64,000 bases of DNA from Scrofimicrobium sp. R131 (GTDB lineage Bacteria; Actinomycetota; Actinomycetes; Actinomycetales; Actinomycetaceae), in the NCBI RefSeq assembly GCF_040256745.1, contig NZ_CP138335.1:868001-932000 (forward strand). The letters are read 5' to 3'. The position numbers were made by a program, and so were the translations under genes. Positions 1-8,973 of the stretch are shown piece after piece. Position 1 is the first letter of the stretch; each line of letters opens with the position of its first letter. The notes under the pieces are model-generated. The model made no database searches and was not told the origin of the DNA. It was given only the letters and a program-made list of their open reading frames with translations.

Positions 1-1
1 G

Positions 2-55
2 GCCGGCACGCACGGCCCGCTCAAATGGTTCAAAGATAAGCTCGGTGGCCTGTGA
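2..55 (+). CDS. C-terminal tail of an upstream protein, probably DnaJ
   Basis: An open frame enters from the left edge and ends at TGA 53-55 after about 17 residues (…HGPLKWFKDKLGGL). Its stop overlaps the GTG start of rsmE. In many actinobacteria the order is hrcA-dnaJ-rsmE-phoH-ybeY, so a DnaJ C-terminus is expected here. The tail itself is too short to identify the family. Confidence 0.45.
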   Translation, partial: AGTHGPLKWFKDKLGGL

Positions 56-822
56 CCCTGCCGGTCTTTTTCGCTCCCGAACTTCTGGGGGCCGACCGCG
101 ATGATCGCGGCGCCGCCCTCTCCTGGTCGGGCCCGGAAGCCGACCACGCCCGCAAGGTGATGCGCCTGGGGCCGGCAGACCGGCTCGACCTGGTTGACGG
201 GGCCGGCACCCGCGCCACCTGCGTGATCGAGTCGGTGAGTTCGACCGGGGTGGAGCTGACCGTGGCGGAATCCCGGGTGGAGCCCGCCCCGGCGGTGACC
301 GTCACCCTGGTGCAGGCCCTGGCCAAAGGGGGCCGGGACGAACAGGCGGTTGAACTCTGCACCGAGCTGGGGGTGGACCGAATCGTCCCGTGGAGTGCGC
401 AGCGCTCCATTGCCCGCTGGCCCGCTGACCGGGCGGAGAAGTCTCGGCAGAAATGGGTGAACGTGGTGCGGGCGGCCACCAAGCAGTCGCGCCGGGCGTT
501 CCTGCCGGTGGTGGATCAACTGGTTGACTCGGGTCGGCTCGCCCAGCAACTGGCCGAAATCTCCAGGCGCGGGGGCCTGGTGCTGATTTGTGACGAGGAG
601 GGGACCCGCACCCTGACTGATCAGGTTCACATGTGGGAGCAGACGGCAGGCGAAATCGTGGTGGTGGTCGGCCCGGAAGGGGGACTGACCGACGCGGAGC
701 GGGATGCGTTTCGGGACGGCGGCGGGCAGCTGGTCCTGATTGGCCCCACGGTGCTCCGTTCCTCCACTGCCGGTGGGGCAGCCCTCACCCTAGTCAATGT
801 GCTGACGGGGCGGTGGCGCTAA
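52..822 (+). CDS. rsmE: 16S rRNA (uracil1498-N3)-methyltransferase RsmE
   Basis: This SPOUT-fold methyltransferase of 256 residues is the usual RsmE length. The family methylates U1498 of 16S rRNA in the decoding region, using S-adenosylmethionine. The C-terminal cofactor-binding knot is recognisable from GPEGGLTDAE near residue 207 and VLRSSTAGG near 234, the counterpart of the usual GPEGG and LRTETA motifs. The N-terminal part is the PUA-like RNA-binding segment. The GTG start overlaps the stop of the preceding gene, so translation is probably coupled. phoH and ybeY follow, both also linked to RNA and ribosome metabolism, which is a common actinobacterial arrangement. Confidence 0.93.
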   Translation: MTLPVFFAPELLGADRDDRGAALSWSGPEADHARKVMRLGPADRLDLVDGAGTRATCVIESVSSTGVELTVAESRVEPAPAVTVTLVQALAKGGRDEQAVELCTELGVDRIVPWSAQRSIARWPADRAEKSRQKWVNVVRAATKQSRRAFLPVVDQLVDSGRLAQQLAEISRRGGLVLICDEEGTRTLTDQVHMWEQTAGEIVVVVGPEGGLTDAERDAFRDGGGQLVLIGPTVLRSSTAGGAALTLVNVLTGRWR

Positions 823-933
823 ACTGGTGAGGAAAGTTGCTTCGATCGAGACAGAAAGCGATTCACCATCGTCATCTCCAACAACCTGGTAGACCCGGGT
901 CGCCAGAGCCAGTACTTTAACCTTCCGGCCGAC

Positions 934-1911
934 GTGGACCCCGCCGCTTTTCTGGGTCCGGCCGACCAGGTCGTCCGAACCATTGAGCGCGGATTCCCGC
1001 AGGTCGAAATCTACGTTGACCACCGTCAGCTGCGCGTGGTGGGGCCTCCCGCCACCGTCAACCTGGTGGTGACCCTGCTGGAAGAACTGGTTGCCCTCGT
1101 GCAGGACGGAGGCACCATTGACGCTGCCACCGTGCAGGAAGTGATCGCCCTGCTGCCCCCCGCCACCGCGGGGGTGCGCCCGCCCGCCCTCCAAACCGGT
1201 CGGGGCAAGGTCATCAAGGCGAAGACTCCCGGCCAAGCCGCCTACCTGGAGGACCTGGAAACCTACCCGATCGTGTTTGGGATCGGGCCCGCCGGAACCG
1301 GCAAAACCTATCTGGCCATGGCCGAGGCGGTCAGCGCCCTCCTGGAGGGCCAGGTGAAGAAGATTGTCCTCACGCGCCCCGCGGTGGAGGCGGGGGAGAA
1401 CCTGGGCTTTTTGCCGGGCAGTGCCACCGAGAAAATTGACCCCTACCTGCGGCCACTCTTTGACGCCCTGGACGAACTGCTGGAGGAAGGCTCGCTGCCG
1501 CGGCTGATGGCCAGCGGTGCCATTGAGATTGCTCCGCTCGCCTACATGCGCGGCCGGACGCTAAACGACGCCTACATCATTTTGGATGAGGCCCAGAACA
1601 CCACGCCCGCTCAGATGAAAATGTTCCTGACCCGGCTCGGCTTCGGCTCGCACATGGTGGTGACCGGGGACGACTCGCAAATTGACCTGGGCCGGGGGAT
1701 GACCTCGGGCCTGGTGCTGATTCAGGAGATCCTGAAAGATGTGGCCCAGGTGAAGTTCTCCTACCTGACCAGCGCGGACGTGGTCCGAAACCCGCTGGTT
1801 GCCGAAATCATCGATGCGTACTCCCGCTGGGAAGCCGGGCGCCCCCAGGAGGCTGGAACCGGACCCGGATCCCGGCCTTCCCCCTCGTCAATCGAAAGGC
1901 AAACCCCGTGA
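934..1911 (+). CDS. phoH: PhoH-family ATPase
   Basis: This PhoH-like P-loop ATPase is a cytoplasmic protein associated with RNA metabolism and usually paired with YbeY. Walker A (GPAGTGKT) lies near residue 118 and Walker B (IILDEAQN) near 215. The N-terminal KH-like region and the RPAVEAGE segment also fit the family. The start is uncertain. GTG 934 has no Shine-Dalgarno, while the frame stays open upstream to 823 and the translated upstream stretch (…NNLVDPGRQSQYFNLPAD) looks coding. A strong GAGGAAAG at 829-836 has no ATG, GTG or TTG in this frame at the right distance. The last four bases overlap ybeY (GTGA). Confidence 0.9.
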   Translation: MDPAAFLGPADQVVRTIERGFPQVEIYVDHRQLRVVGPPATVNLVVTLLEELVALVQDGGTIDAATVQEVIALLPPATAGVRPPALQTGRGKVIKAKTPGQAAYLEDLETYPIVFGIGPAGTGKTYLAMAEAVSALLEGQVKKIVLTRPAVEAGENLGFLPGSATEKIDPYLRPLFDALDELLEEGSLPRLMASGAIEIAPLAYMRGRTLNDAYIILDEAQNTTPAQMKMFLTRLGFGSHMVVTGDDSQIDLGRGMTSGLVLIQEILKDVAQVKFSYLTSADVVRNPLVAEIIDAYSRWEAGRPQEAGTGPGSRPSPSSIERQTP

Positions 1912-2360
1912 GTGTTGAGGTGATCAACGAAACCACCTACCCGGTGGAACTGGCTGAATTTGGGGCCCTGGCCGAGTACGTGCTCACCCAGATGCACGTT
2001 GGCTCGGCCGTGGAACTGTCCATCATGTTTATCGATCCGGAGGCGATGGAACGCCTCCACGAGGATTGGCTCGGCCTGCCCGGCCCCACTGACGTGATGA
2101 GCTTCCCGATGGATGAGCTGCGGCCCGGCACCCCCGCCAGCCCGACCCAGGAGGGCATCCTGGGCGACGTGGTCATCTGTCCGGACGTGGCGGTAGAGCA
2201 GGCCAAAGCGGCCGGCCACTCCGACATGGACGAGATGCTGCTGCTGGCTACGCACGGGATTTTGCACCTGCTGGGCTACGACCATGCCGAGCCGGAGGAA
2301 GAGGAAATTATGTTCGGCCTGCAGCGCAAACTGCTGCTCACCTTCCTGGCCCAAGCATGA
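1908..2360 (+). CDS. ybeY: Endoribonuclease YbeY (rRNA maturation)
   Basis: This 150-residue metalloprotein matches YbeY, which is involved in 16S rRNA 3'-end maturation and 70S ribosome quality control. The zinc-binding signature [11 protein letters not shown] (residues about 115-125) holds the three ligand histidines. GTG 1908 overlaps the phoH stop, and the ybeY stop overlaps the ATG of the next gene (ATGA), so phoH, ybeY and the CNNM/CorC gene are probably translated as one coupled unit. Confidence 0.95.
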   Translation: MSVEVINETTYPVELAEFGALAEYVLTQMHVGSAVELSIMFIDPEAMERLHEDWLGLPGPTDVMSFPMDELRPGTPASPTQEGILGDVVICPDVAVEQAKAAGHSDMDEMLLLATHGILHLLGYDHAEPEEEEIMFGLQRKLLLTFLAQA

Positions 2361-3673
2361 GCGACCTGTCGACCATTCCGTTTGTCCCCCTGCTGATTCT
2401 TGGGTTGGCGTGCCTGGCCTTGGCCGGGTTCCTAAGCGCCATCGAGATCTCCCTGTCCTCGCTGTCGCGCGCCTACGTGGAAGATCTGGCGGAGGACGGA
2501 TCCAAGGCGGCGGTCCGCCTCAGCCGGGTGCTGGAGGAGCGGCCCCGCGCCGTGGTCGGGCTGCATGGAGCCCGCGTCGTCTCCGTCACGGTGGCGGTGC
2601 TCTCGGTCACCCTGGTCACGATGGATCTGCTGCAACCCAGCCAGCTGTCCTGGTGGGTGGTGGCCCTGATCGTGCTCGGCGTGATGGCCCTGATCGAAGT
2701 GCTGATGGTGCTGGTGCTGCCGTGGTTCATGGTGTCGCGCAACTACCTGAGCGTGGCGCTGCTGGGGAGCCGGCTGACGCTGCGCCTGCTGGCCGTCACC
2801 CACTGGTTTGACCCGCTGATCGGACGGGCTTCAGCCCGGCTCGGCAGTGAGCGTTCCGACGCCCAGCGCCTGGCTGTGGCGGAGGACCTGCGCGAAATTG
2901 CCGACGAGGTGGGCGAGGCCGACTCCTTCGACGAGGAGGACAAAGAGATGATCCGCTCGGTCTTCGAGCTGGGTCAAACCCGGGTTCGCGAGGTGATGGT
3001 GCCCCGCACCTCCATGGTCACCATTGAGAGCGACAAGTCGTTGGATAAGGCCCTGCGCCTGTTCCTACGCTCGGGCTTTTCGCGGGTCCCGGTGATCGGG
3101 CAGGACGTCGACGATGCGATTGGCATCCTCTACTTCAAAGACGTGGTGCGCCGACTGATAGACCATGCGGATCTGGCCGCCAGCCCGGTCATGTCCTACG
3201 TCCGCCCGGCAGTGTTCATCCCCGAGACCCGTTTCGTCGACGATGAACTGCGGGAAATGCAGGCCAACAACACGCACCTGGCCCTGGTCATCGACGAGTA
3301 CGGCGGCGTTTCCGGCCTGGTTACGCTGGAGGACCTGATTGAAGAGCTGGTCGGCGAAGTGGTCGATGAACACGACCGGGCCGAACTGGAGCCGGAACAG
3401 CTGGCGCCCAACGTTTGGCGGGTCCCCGCCCGCTACTCCCTGAACGACCTGGAGGAGCTGGTTGGGCTCGAGTTTGACGACGAGGCGGTGGATTCGGTTG
3501 GGGGCCTGCTCACCTGGGCCATCGACCGGGTGCCGTTGCCCGGGGCGGAAGCCACCGTCCACGGTGTGCACCTGGTGGCGGAGGAAACGGTGGGCCGACG
3601 CAACGAAGTAGGATCAATCCTGGTGACCCGGGTGGACCCGGAGCCAGCAGCTGAGGAGGAGCAGGGTGAGTAG
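2357..3673 (+). CDS. Hemolysin-like CNNM/CorC membrane protein with CBS pair
   Basis: The protein is 438 residues long. Its N-terminal CNNM (DUF21) membrane domain has about four hydrophobic segments, the first two around residues 8-28 and 65-90. A tandem CBS pair follows at about 215-330 ([10 protein letters not shown] and [16 protein letters not shown]), then a C-terminal CorC_HlyC domain at about 345-425. Members of this family are proposed Mg2+ or Co2+ transporters or transport regulators; calling it hemolysin is historical. The gene sits between ybeY and era, its usual actinobacterial position. Its end overlaps era by 8 bases. Confidence 0.9.
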   Translation: MSDLSTIPFVPLLILGLACLALAGFLSAIEISLSSLSRAYVEDLAEDGSKAAVRLSRVLEERPRAVVGLHGARVVSVTVAVLSVTLVTMDLLQPSQLSWWVVALIVLGVMALIEVLMVLVLPWFMVSRNYLSVALLGSRLTLRLLAVTHWFDPLIGRASARLGSERSDAQRLAVAEDLREIADEVGEADSFDEEDKEMIRSVFELGQTRVREVMVPRTSMVTIESDKSLDKALRLFLRSGFSRVPVIGQDVDDAIGILYFKDVVRRLIDHADLAASPVMSYVRPAVFIPETRFVDDELREMQANNTHLALVIDEYGGVSGLVTLEDLIEELVGEVVDEHDRAELEPEQLAPNVWRVPARYSLNDLEELVGLEFDDEAVDSVGGLLTWAIDRVPLPGAEATVHGVHLVAEETVGRRNEVGSILVTRVDPEPAAEEEQGE

Positions 3674-4583
3674 CGAACCAACGGAGTACCGCGCCGGCTT
3701 TGTCTCCATTGTGGGCCGTCCCAACGTGGGTAAATCGACCCTCACGAACGCGCTGGTGGGCCAGAAGGTGGCGATCACCTCGATGCGGCCCGAAACTACC
3801 CGCCACAATATTCGCGGCATTGTCAGCGACGAACGGGGCCAGCTGATCCTGGTCGACACCCCCGGCTACCACCGGCCCCGGACCCTGCTGGGCAAACGCC
3901 TCAACGACATGGTGCGCGAGGCCCTGGCCGACGTCGACGTGGTGGCGTTTTGCCTCCCCGCCGACCAGAAGGTGGGCCCCGGCGACGAGTTCATCGCCCG
4001 TGAGCTGAAGCATCTGCGGATCCCGGTGGTGGCGGTCGCAACCAAGATCGACAAGGTGAGTCGGGATCGGCTGGCCGAGCACCTGCTGGACCTGGACCGG
4101 CTGGGCGACTGGCAGGCGATCGTCCCGGTTTCGGCCCAAAAGGCAGACAACCTGCAGGTGCTGATCGACGTGCTGTTGGGACTGATGCCGGTCTCGCCCC
4201 CGCTCTACCCGGTTGGCGAAATCACCGAGGAATCGGATGAAACCCTGATTGCCGAGTTCGTGCGGGAGGCGGCGCTGGAGGGAGTGCGGGACGAGCTGCC
4301 CCACTCGCTGGCGGTCCAGGTGGAGGAAATGGTCGAGCGGAAAGCTCAGCCCGGCTCGAAGCGCCCCCCGATGGTTGACGTCCACGTGAATATCTTTGTC
4401 GAGCGGGACTCGCAAAAAGCCATCATCATCGGCAAAAAAGGTGAGCGGCTCAAAGAGGTGGGAACGGTCGCCCGCCGGGAGATTGAGCACCTGCTGGGTC
4501 GAAGGGTGTTCCTGGCCCTGCACGTCAAGGTAGCCAAGGACTGGCAGTCCGACCCGAAGATGCTGCGCCGGTTCGGTTTCTGA
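3666..4583 (+). CDS. era: GTPase Era
   Basis: Era is a ribosome-assembly GTPase that binds the 3' end of 16S rRNA. The G1 loop GRPNVGKST (residues about 16-24), G3 DTPG (near 64) and G4 TKID (near 125) are all present. The C-terminal KH domain contains IIIGKKGERLKEVG near residue 256. The total of 305 residues is normal for Era. GTG 3666 lies inside the end of the preceding gene and is preceded by GAGGAGCAGG, a good ribosome-binding site. With rsmE, phoH and ybeY it makes a ribosome-biogenesis neighbourhood. Confidence 0.96.
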   Translation: MSSEPTEYRAGFVSIVGRPNVGKSTLTNALVGQKVAITSMRPETTRHNIRGIVSDERGQLILVDTPGYHRPRTLLGKRLNDMVREALADVDVVAFCLPADQKVGPGDEFIARELKHLRIPVVAVATKIDKVSRDRLAEHLLDLDRLGDWQAIVPVSAQKADNLQVLIDVLLGLMPVSPPLYPVGEITEESDETLIAEFVREAALEGVRDELPHSLAVQVEEMVERKAQPGSKRPPMVDVHVNIFVERDSQKAIIIGKKGERLKEVGTVARREIEHLLGRRVFLALHVKVAKDWQSDPKMLRRFGF

Positions 4584-4699
4584 GGCTGACCTGGGATTTC
4601 CCGGTCCGGTTCGGCGCGCATCTGCGGTCTGGGCCGGCAGTATTTTCGCCTCTCGTCCCGATCCGGGTATGGTTCGAAGAGAGGAAGGGAGATTTTCCA

Positions 4700-5554
4700 A
4701 TGGCTGCACCCCGGCAAGGACAGATGGAGCGGGTGGGGGAGCGTCCCTTTGACCTGATGGCCTCCGATTACGACCTGACCCTGGCGACCTACCCGGGGGG
4801 AGTGGTGGGTCGGCGCACCTTGGATCGACTCCGACAGGTGCGCGACCTGGGGGTGCATCTGGCGATCATCTCGGGCCGCGGCACGGTGGGTCTGATCAAC
4901 AACCTGCGCCGCCACGACCTCGACTTTGAGGGCCTGTACGTGGTCGGCTACAACGGGGCGGAGGTGACCCAGGGCTGGGACGGAACGGTGCTGAACTCGT
5001 TCACCATTGAGCCGGATTTGGTCGCCGAAGTGATGGACGAGGTGAAGGGTTTCCCGGTGGAAGCGATTGTGCCCCACCACGACGACATCTTCACCGACCT
5101 GGAGGACGGGATTTTGGCCCGGATGGAGGCGAACCACAACCACACGGCGGTGACGGTGGTGCGGGACTGGGCCGGCCTGGGGGTCAAGCCGTTCAAGGTA
5201 CTGGTTGGTGGCGAGCAGGCCGACCTGATTCGGGCAGCCGCTCACCTGGAGCAAAGTTTGGGGGACCGGGCGGAAATTGCCTTCTCGGCCCCGCAGCTGC
5301 TGGAGGTTAACGCGCGGGGAGTGTCGAAGGGACTGGCCCTGCGCGCCCTGGCCGAGCACCTGGGCTTGTCCCTGGAGCGAACCCTTTCATTTGGCGATAA
5401 CGAGAACGACATTCCGCTGCTGCAGACCGCCGGGGTTGGGGTTGCCATGGGCAACGCGTTGGACTCGGTCAAGGCGATTGCGGATCGGGTAACCACCTCG
5501 GTGGACGAGGATGGGGTGGCGGATGTGCTGGAGGAGTTCTTTGGGCTCGACTAG
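4700..5554 (+). CDS. HAD-superfamily (Cof-type) phosphatase
   Basis: The 284-residue protein is a cytoplasmic HAD hydrolase of the Cof/IIB type. Motif I is DYDLT (a DxDxT, nucleophile near residue 18), motif II is IISGRG, and motif III/IV is FGDNENDIPLL, followed by GVAMGNA. Such enzymes dephosphorylate sugar phosphates or small cofactors; the substrate cannot be told from the sequence. ATG 4700 is preceded by a clear GAGGAAGGGAG. It stands alone between era and the leu leader. Confidence 0.85.
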   Translation: MAAPRQGQMERVGERPFDLMASDYDLTLATYPGGVVGRRTLDRLRQVRDLGVHLAIISGRGTVGLINNLRRHDLDFEGLYVVGYNGAEVTQGWDGTVLNSFTIEPDLVAEVMDEVKGFPVEAIVPHHDDIFTDLEDGILARMEANHNHTAVTVVRDWAGLGVKPFKVLVGGEQADLIRAAAHLEQSLGDRAEIAFSAPQLLEVNARGVSKGLALRALAEHLGLSLERTLSFGDNENDIPLLQTAGVGVAMGNALDSVKAIADRVTTSVDEDGVADVLEEFFGLD

Positions 5555-5619
5555 CCGGGGGCACGTTCAAAAGATGAGCGCTAGTTGCGCTTGTTTGTGC
5601 TCCTCGCTACATTGCCCTT

Positions 5620-5676
5620 ATGCGCTTTTCCTTACTTCTCGACCTGCTTATCCGCCGCGGCGTGCCTGAATCCTGA
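5620..5676 (+). CDS. Leucine-rich leader peptide of leuA
   Basis: A short ATG frame of 18 codons carries the run LLLDLL, five leucine codons in six, and ends just before a GC-rich stem that begins within its own last codons. Leader peptides with leucine runs upstream of leuA are known attenuation signals in actinobacteria. Ribosome stalling at the leucine codons when Leu-tRNA is scarce would alter folding of the downstream stem and raise leuA expression. The role here is inferred from that precedent. Confidence 0.8.
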   Translation: MRFSLLLDLLIRRGVPES

Positions 5677-5694
5677 TCGGAGGACGCGCCGCGG
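5655..5694 (+). promoter_or_regulatory. Attenuator stem-loop of the leuA leader
   Basis: CCGCGGCGTG at 5655-5664 pairs with CGCGCCGCGG at 5685-5694, a 10-bp stem with one G-U pair and a 20-base loop that contains the leader-peptide stop. The left arm lies inside the leader coding sequence, so ribosome position would control its formation. No U-run follows, so the mechanism may not be classical termination. Confidence 0.7.
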
Positions 5695-5742
5695 AGTGTT
5701 GGTTTCTGATCTCCCGAACTGGCAGCTAAGTAAGGAATAGAA

Positions 5743-7491
5743 GTGAAAACCTCAGGAAAGCGAAACGCCCAGCAGTCTTCCCGCATGCCCGTCTCGAAGT
5801 ATCGGGCCGCACTGGACACCAACCCAATCAGCCTGCCGGACCGGACCTGGCCCGACCAGCGTCTGACCCGTGCCCCCCGCTGGCTCAACACCGACCTGCG
5901 TGACGGCAACCAGGCCCTGGTGGAACCGATGGATCCGGGTCGGAAGCGGAAAATGTTCGACCTGCTGGTCAAGATGGGCTTCAAAGAAATTGAGATTGGC
6001 TTCCCCGCCGCCTCGCAGACCGACTACGACTTCGTCCGTGCGCTGATTGAGGATGAAGCGGTGCCGGAGGACGTCACCGTCTCGGTCCTGACCCAGTCCC
6101 GGCCCGAGCTGATTGAACGCACGGTTCAGTCCCTGGTGGGTTTCCCCCGGGCCAACGTGCACCTGTACAACGCCACCTCCCCCCTCTTTCGCGAGGTGGT
6201 GTTCCGCAACGACTGGCCCGCCACCGTGGACCTGGCCGTCAGCGGCACCCGCGAAGTCATGGCGCAGGCAGAGAAGTTCCTGGACGACGGCACCGTGTTC
6301 GGGTACCAGTACTCGCCCGAGGTGTTCATCGACACGGAGATCGACAAGGCCCTGGAGATTTCCGAGCGGGTCAGCGACGTCTGGGAGGTGGGCGCGGATC
6401 GGGAGCTGATCCTCAACCTGCCGGCCACGGTGGAACGAACCACCCCGAACGTCTACGCCGACCAAATTGAATACATGTGTCGACACCTGACTCGGCGCGA
6501 GCACACGACCATTTCCGTCCACCCGCACAACGACCGTGGTACCGGTGTGGCCGCCACCGAACTGGCGCTGCTGGCCGGGGCCGACCGGGTCGAAGGCTGC
6601 CTGTTTGGGCAGGGGGAGCGGACCGGCAACGTCGACCTGATCACGGTGGCCCTGAACCTGTACACCCAGGGAGTGGACCCGGAACTGGACTTCTCTGACA
6701 TTGACCGGATCCGCCAGGTGTCCGAATACTGCACCGGGATGCGGGTGCCGGACCGGACCCCGTACGCGGGGGACCTGGTGTACACCTCGTTCTCCGGCTC
6801 GCACCAGGACGCGATCAACAAGGGCTTTGCGCTGCGCCAGCAGCAAATCGACGAGGGGGCCAAGGAGAGCGAACTGGTCTGGCAGATTCCCTACCTGCCG
6901 ATCGACCCGCACGACGTGGGCCGCTCCTACGAAGCGGTGGTCCGGGTCAACTCGCAGTCGGGCAAGGGCGGGATCGCCTACCTGATGTCCAACGCTCACT
7001 CGATGGAGCTGCCCCGGCGCCTGCAGGTGGAGTTCTCCCGCCTGGTCCAGCGCCACTCCGACACGGTCGGGGGAGAGGTCGACGCCGATACCCTGTGGCG
7101 GATCTTTGCCGACGCCTACCTGCCGACTTCGGCCGCGCCCGGCCTGGAGCCGTGGGGCCGATTTGTGCTCGGCAAGACCTCGGTGACCGCTGACAATGAT
7201 GGGGCCCGGCTGCACGCCGAACTGTTTGACCAGGGCCAGCAGGTGATTCTCTCCGCCACGGGTAACGGTCCGATCGACGCTTTTGTTCGCGCCCTGTCCG
7301 AACGCGGAATGGACATTCGGATCCTCGACTACGCTGAGCACGCCCTCACCCACGGTGAGGATGCCGACGCGGCCGCCTACATCGAAGTGGAGTTCGACAA
7401 CCAGGTGGTCTGGGGCGTGGGAATTGACCCCTCGATTGCCCGCGCGTCCTACAAGGCGGTGATTTCGGCGCTGAACCGCGCCCTGCGCTGA
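5743..7491 (+). CDS. leuA: 2-isopropylmalate synthase LeuA
   Basis: LeuA condenses acetyl-CoA with 2-oxoisovalerate, the first committed step of leucine synthesis in the cytoplasm. The 582 residues fit the long actinobacterial type. LNTDLRDGNQAL near residue 49 is the metal- and substrate-binding start of the TIM barrel. VHPHNDRGTG (near 259) and VEGCLFGQGERTGNVDL (near 284) complete the catalytic core. The C-terminal 130 residues form the leucine-sensing allosteric domain. GTG 5743 is chosen because AAGGAA precedes it; ATG 5785 is an alternative. recO follows after two bases. Confidence 0.97.
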   Translation: MKTSGKRNAQQSSRMPVSKYRAALDTNPISLPDRTWPDQRLTRAPRWLNTDLRDGNQALVEPMDPGRKRKMFDLLVKMGFKEIEIGFPAASQTDYDFVRALIEDEAVPEDVTVSVLTQSRPELIERTVQSLVGFPRANVHLYNATSPLFREVVFRNDWPATVDLAVSGTREVMAQAEKFLDDGTVFGYQYSPEVFIDTEIDKALEISERVSDVWEVGADRELILNLPATVERTTPNVYADQIEYMCRHLTRREHTTISVHPHNDRGTGVAATELALLAGADRVEGCLFGQGERTGNVDLITVALNLYTQGVDPELDFSDIDRIRQVSEYCTGMRVPDRTPYAGDLVYTSFSGSHQDAINKGFALRQQQIDEGAKESELVWQIPYLPIDPHDVGRSYEAVVRVNSQSGKGGIAYLMSNAHSMELPRRLQVEFSRLVQRHSDTVGGEVDADTLWRIFADAYLPTSAAPGLEPWGRFVLGKTSVTADNDGARLHAELFDQGQQVILSATGNGPIDAFVRALSERGMDIRILDYAEHALTHGEDADAAAYIEVEFDNQVVWGVGIDPSIARASYKAVISALNRALR

Positions 7492-7493
7492 CC

Positions 7494-8231
7494 ATGCTGC
7501 GAACCTACCGCGACCAGGCCATTGTTCTGCGCAGCTACAAGCTGGGGGAAGCAGATCGGATTGTGATCCTCCTGGGGAAGGAATCCGGCCAGATTCGGGC
7601 GGTCGCGAAGGGAATCCGGAAGCCCACCTCCCGGTTTGGGGGACGACTGGACGCATTCAACCTGGTGGACCTGCAACTGCATCGGGGCCGAAACCTGGAC
7701 ACGGTAACCCAGGTGGAGTTGCTGTCCGGTTACGCCCGGCCGCTGGGAGAGAACTACGAGGCGTTCACCGCGGCCAAAGTGATGGTGGAAACGGTGCAGA
7801 AGCTGACCGAAAGCGCACCCGAACCCGCCTACTATCCACTGCTGCACGGGGCCCTGGGGGCGCTGGTGGCCGGGCGGATTCCTCCGGACCTGATCACCGC
7901 CTCGTTCCTGTTTCGCCTGATGCGCCTGGCCGGATGGGATCCGGCGCTCCACAGCTGCGCCGGCTGCGGGCAGCCCGGGCCGCACCGGCTGTTCTCCGCC
8001 GAGGTGGGAGGCTTCGTCTGCTCGAGCTGTGCGCCGCCCGGGTCCACGGAGGCGCCGCCCGCGGAGCTGATCCAGGCGCTGCTCAACGGCGACTGGGAGC
8101 AGGCGGGACAGACCGGGCCGCGTCAGGGTGAGCAGGTGCGCAACCTGGCGGGGTGGTGGACGCAGTACCATTTGGAGCAGCGGCTTCGTTCCTTCCCGTT
8201 CCTGCAAAAGGAGTCCGATGAGTATTCCTGA
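7494..8231 (+). CDS. recO: DNA repair protein RecO
   Basis: RecO loads RecA in RecF-pathway recombination. The 245-residue protein has the N-terminal OB-fold (TYRDQAIVLRSYKLGEADRI) and the conserved zinc site formed by CAGC near residue 155 and CSSC near 176. ATG 7494 follows the leuA stop after two bases. The 3' end overlaps uppS, matching the usual actinobacterial leuA-recO-uppS order. Confidence 0.95.
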   Translation: MLRTYRDQAIVLRSYKLGEADRIVILLGKESGQIRAVAKGIRKPTSRFGGRLDAFNLVDLQLHRGRNLDTVTQVELLSGYARPLGENYEAFTAAKVMVETVQKLTESAPEPAYYPLLHGALGALVAGRIPPDLITASFLFRLMRLAGWDPALHSCAGCGQPGPHRLFSAEVGGFVCSSCAPPGSTEAPPAELIQALLNGDWEQAGQTGPRQGEQVRNLAGWWTQYHLEQRLRSFPFLQKESDEYS

Positions 8232-8973
8232 CCCGCGTCCGATCCGGGCCGAAACCAAGATGCCCAAGCACGTGGCGGTGATCATGGACGGCAATGGGCG
8301 CTGGGCCAACGCCCGGGGGTTGCCCCGCACGGAGGGGCACCGCGCCGGAGAGTTGGCGCTGATGGACACCGTCGCCGGAGCGGTCGAGGCGGGGGTTGGT
8401 TACATCTCCATGTACGCCTTCTCGACGGAGAACTGGAGCCGATCCCCAGCTGAAGTGCGCTTCCTGATGGGCTATTCTCGGGACACCATTCGGCGCCGAG
8501 CCGCCCAGTTGCACCGGTGGGGGGTGCGGATCCGCTGGGTTGGACGGGCCCCGCGCCTGTGGAAGTCCGTAATCAACGAGCTGCGGGCGGCGGAAGAACT
8601 GACAGCCAACAACCGCGGGACACAGCTGCTCCTGTGCGTCAACTACGGTGGGCGCGCAGAGTTGACGGATGCGGCTCGGGCTCTAGCCGAAGAGGTGGAG
8701 CGGGGCGAGCGTACCGCCCGCTCAATCAACGAGAAAGCGCTGGCCCGACACCTGTACGTCCCCGACGTACCCGACGTGGACCTGCTGATCCGCACCTCGG
8801 GGGAGCAGCGAATTTCGAACTTCCTGCTCTGGCAGCTGGCCTACGCGGAACTGGACTTTGTTGACCTGGCCTGGCCCGAGTTTGGGCGGGAACAGCTATG
8901 GGAGCGGCTCCTGGCTTACGGTTCCCGGCAGCGGCGCTTTGGCGGGGCAGTCGACCTGGTTGAGCCGGCGTGA
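8218..8973 (+). CDS. uppS: Isoprenyl diphosphate synthase (UppS family)
   Basis: This cis-prenyltransferase of 251 residues makes the polyprenyl carrier lipid for peptidoglycan synthesis. Signature elements are VIMDGNGRWA with the catalytic Asp near residue 24, EGH, FSTENWSR and the C-terminal IRTSGEQRISNFLLWQ. ATG 8218 is chosen because AAAAGGAG precedes it and because it matches the family N-terminus, although the frame is open further upstream. It overlaps recO by 14 bases. Its last 78 bases overlap the convergent DedA-like gene. Chain length (C50 or C55) cannot be read from sequence. Confidence 0.95.
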   Translation: MSIPDPRPIRAETKMPKHVAVIMDGNGRWANARGLPRTEGHRAGELALMDTVAGAVEAGVGYISMYAFSTENWSRSPAEVRFLMGYSRDTIRRRAAQLHRWGVRIRWVGRAPRLWKSVINELRAAEELTANNRGTQLLLCVNYGGRAELTDAARALAEEVERGERTARSINEKALARHLYVPDVPDVDLLIRTSGEQRISNFLLWQLAYAELDFVDLAWPEFGREQLWERLLAYGSRQRRFGGAVDLVEPA

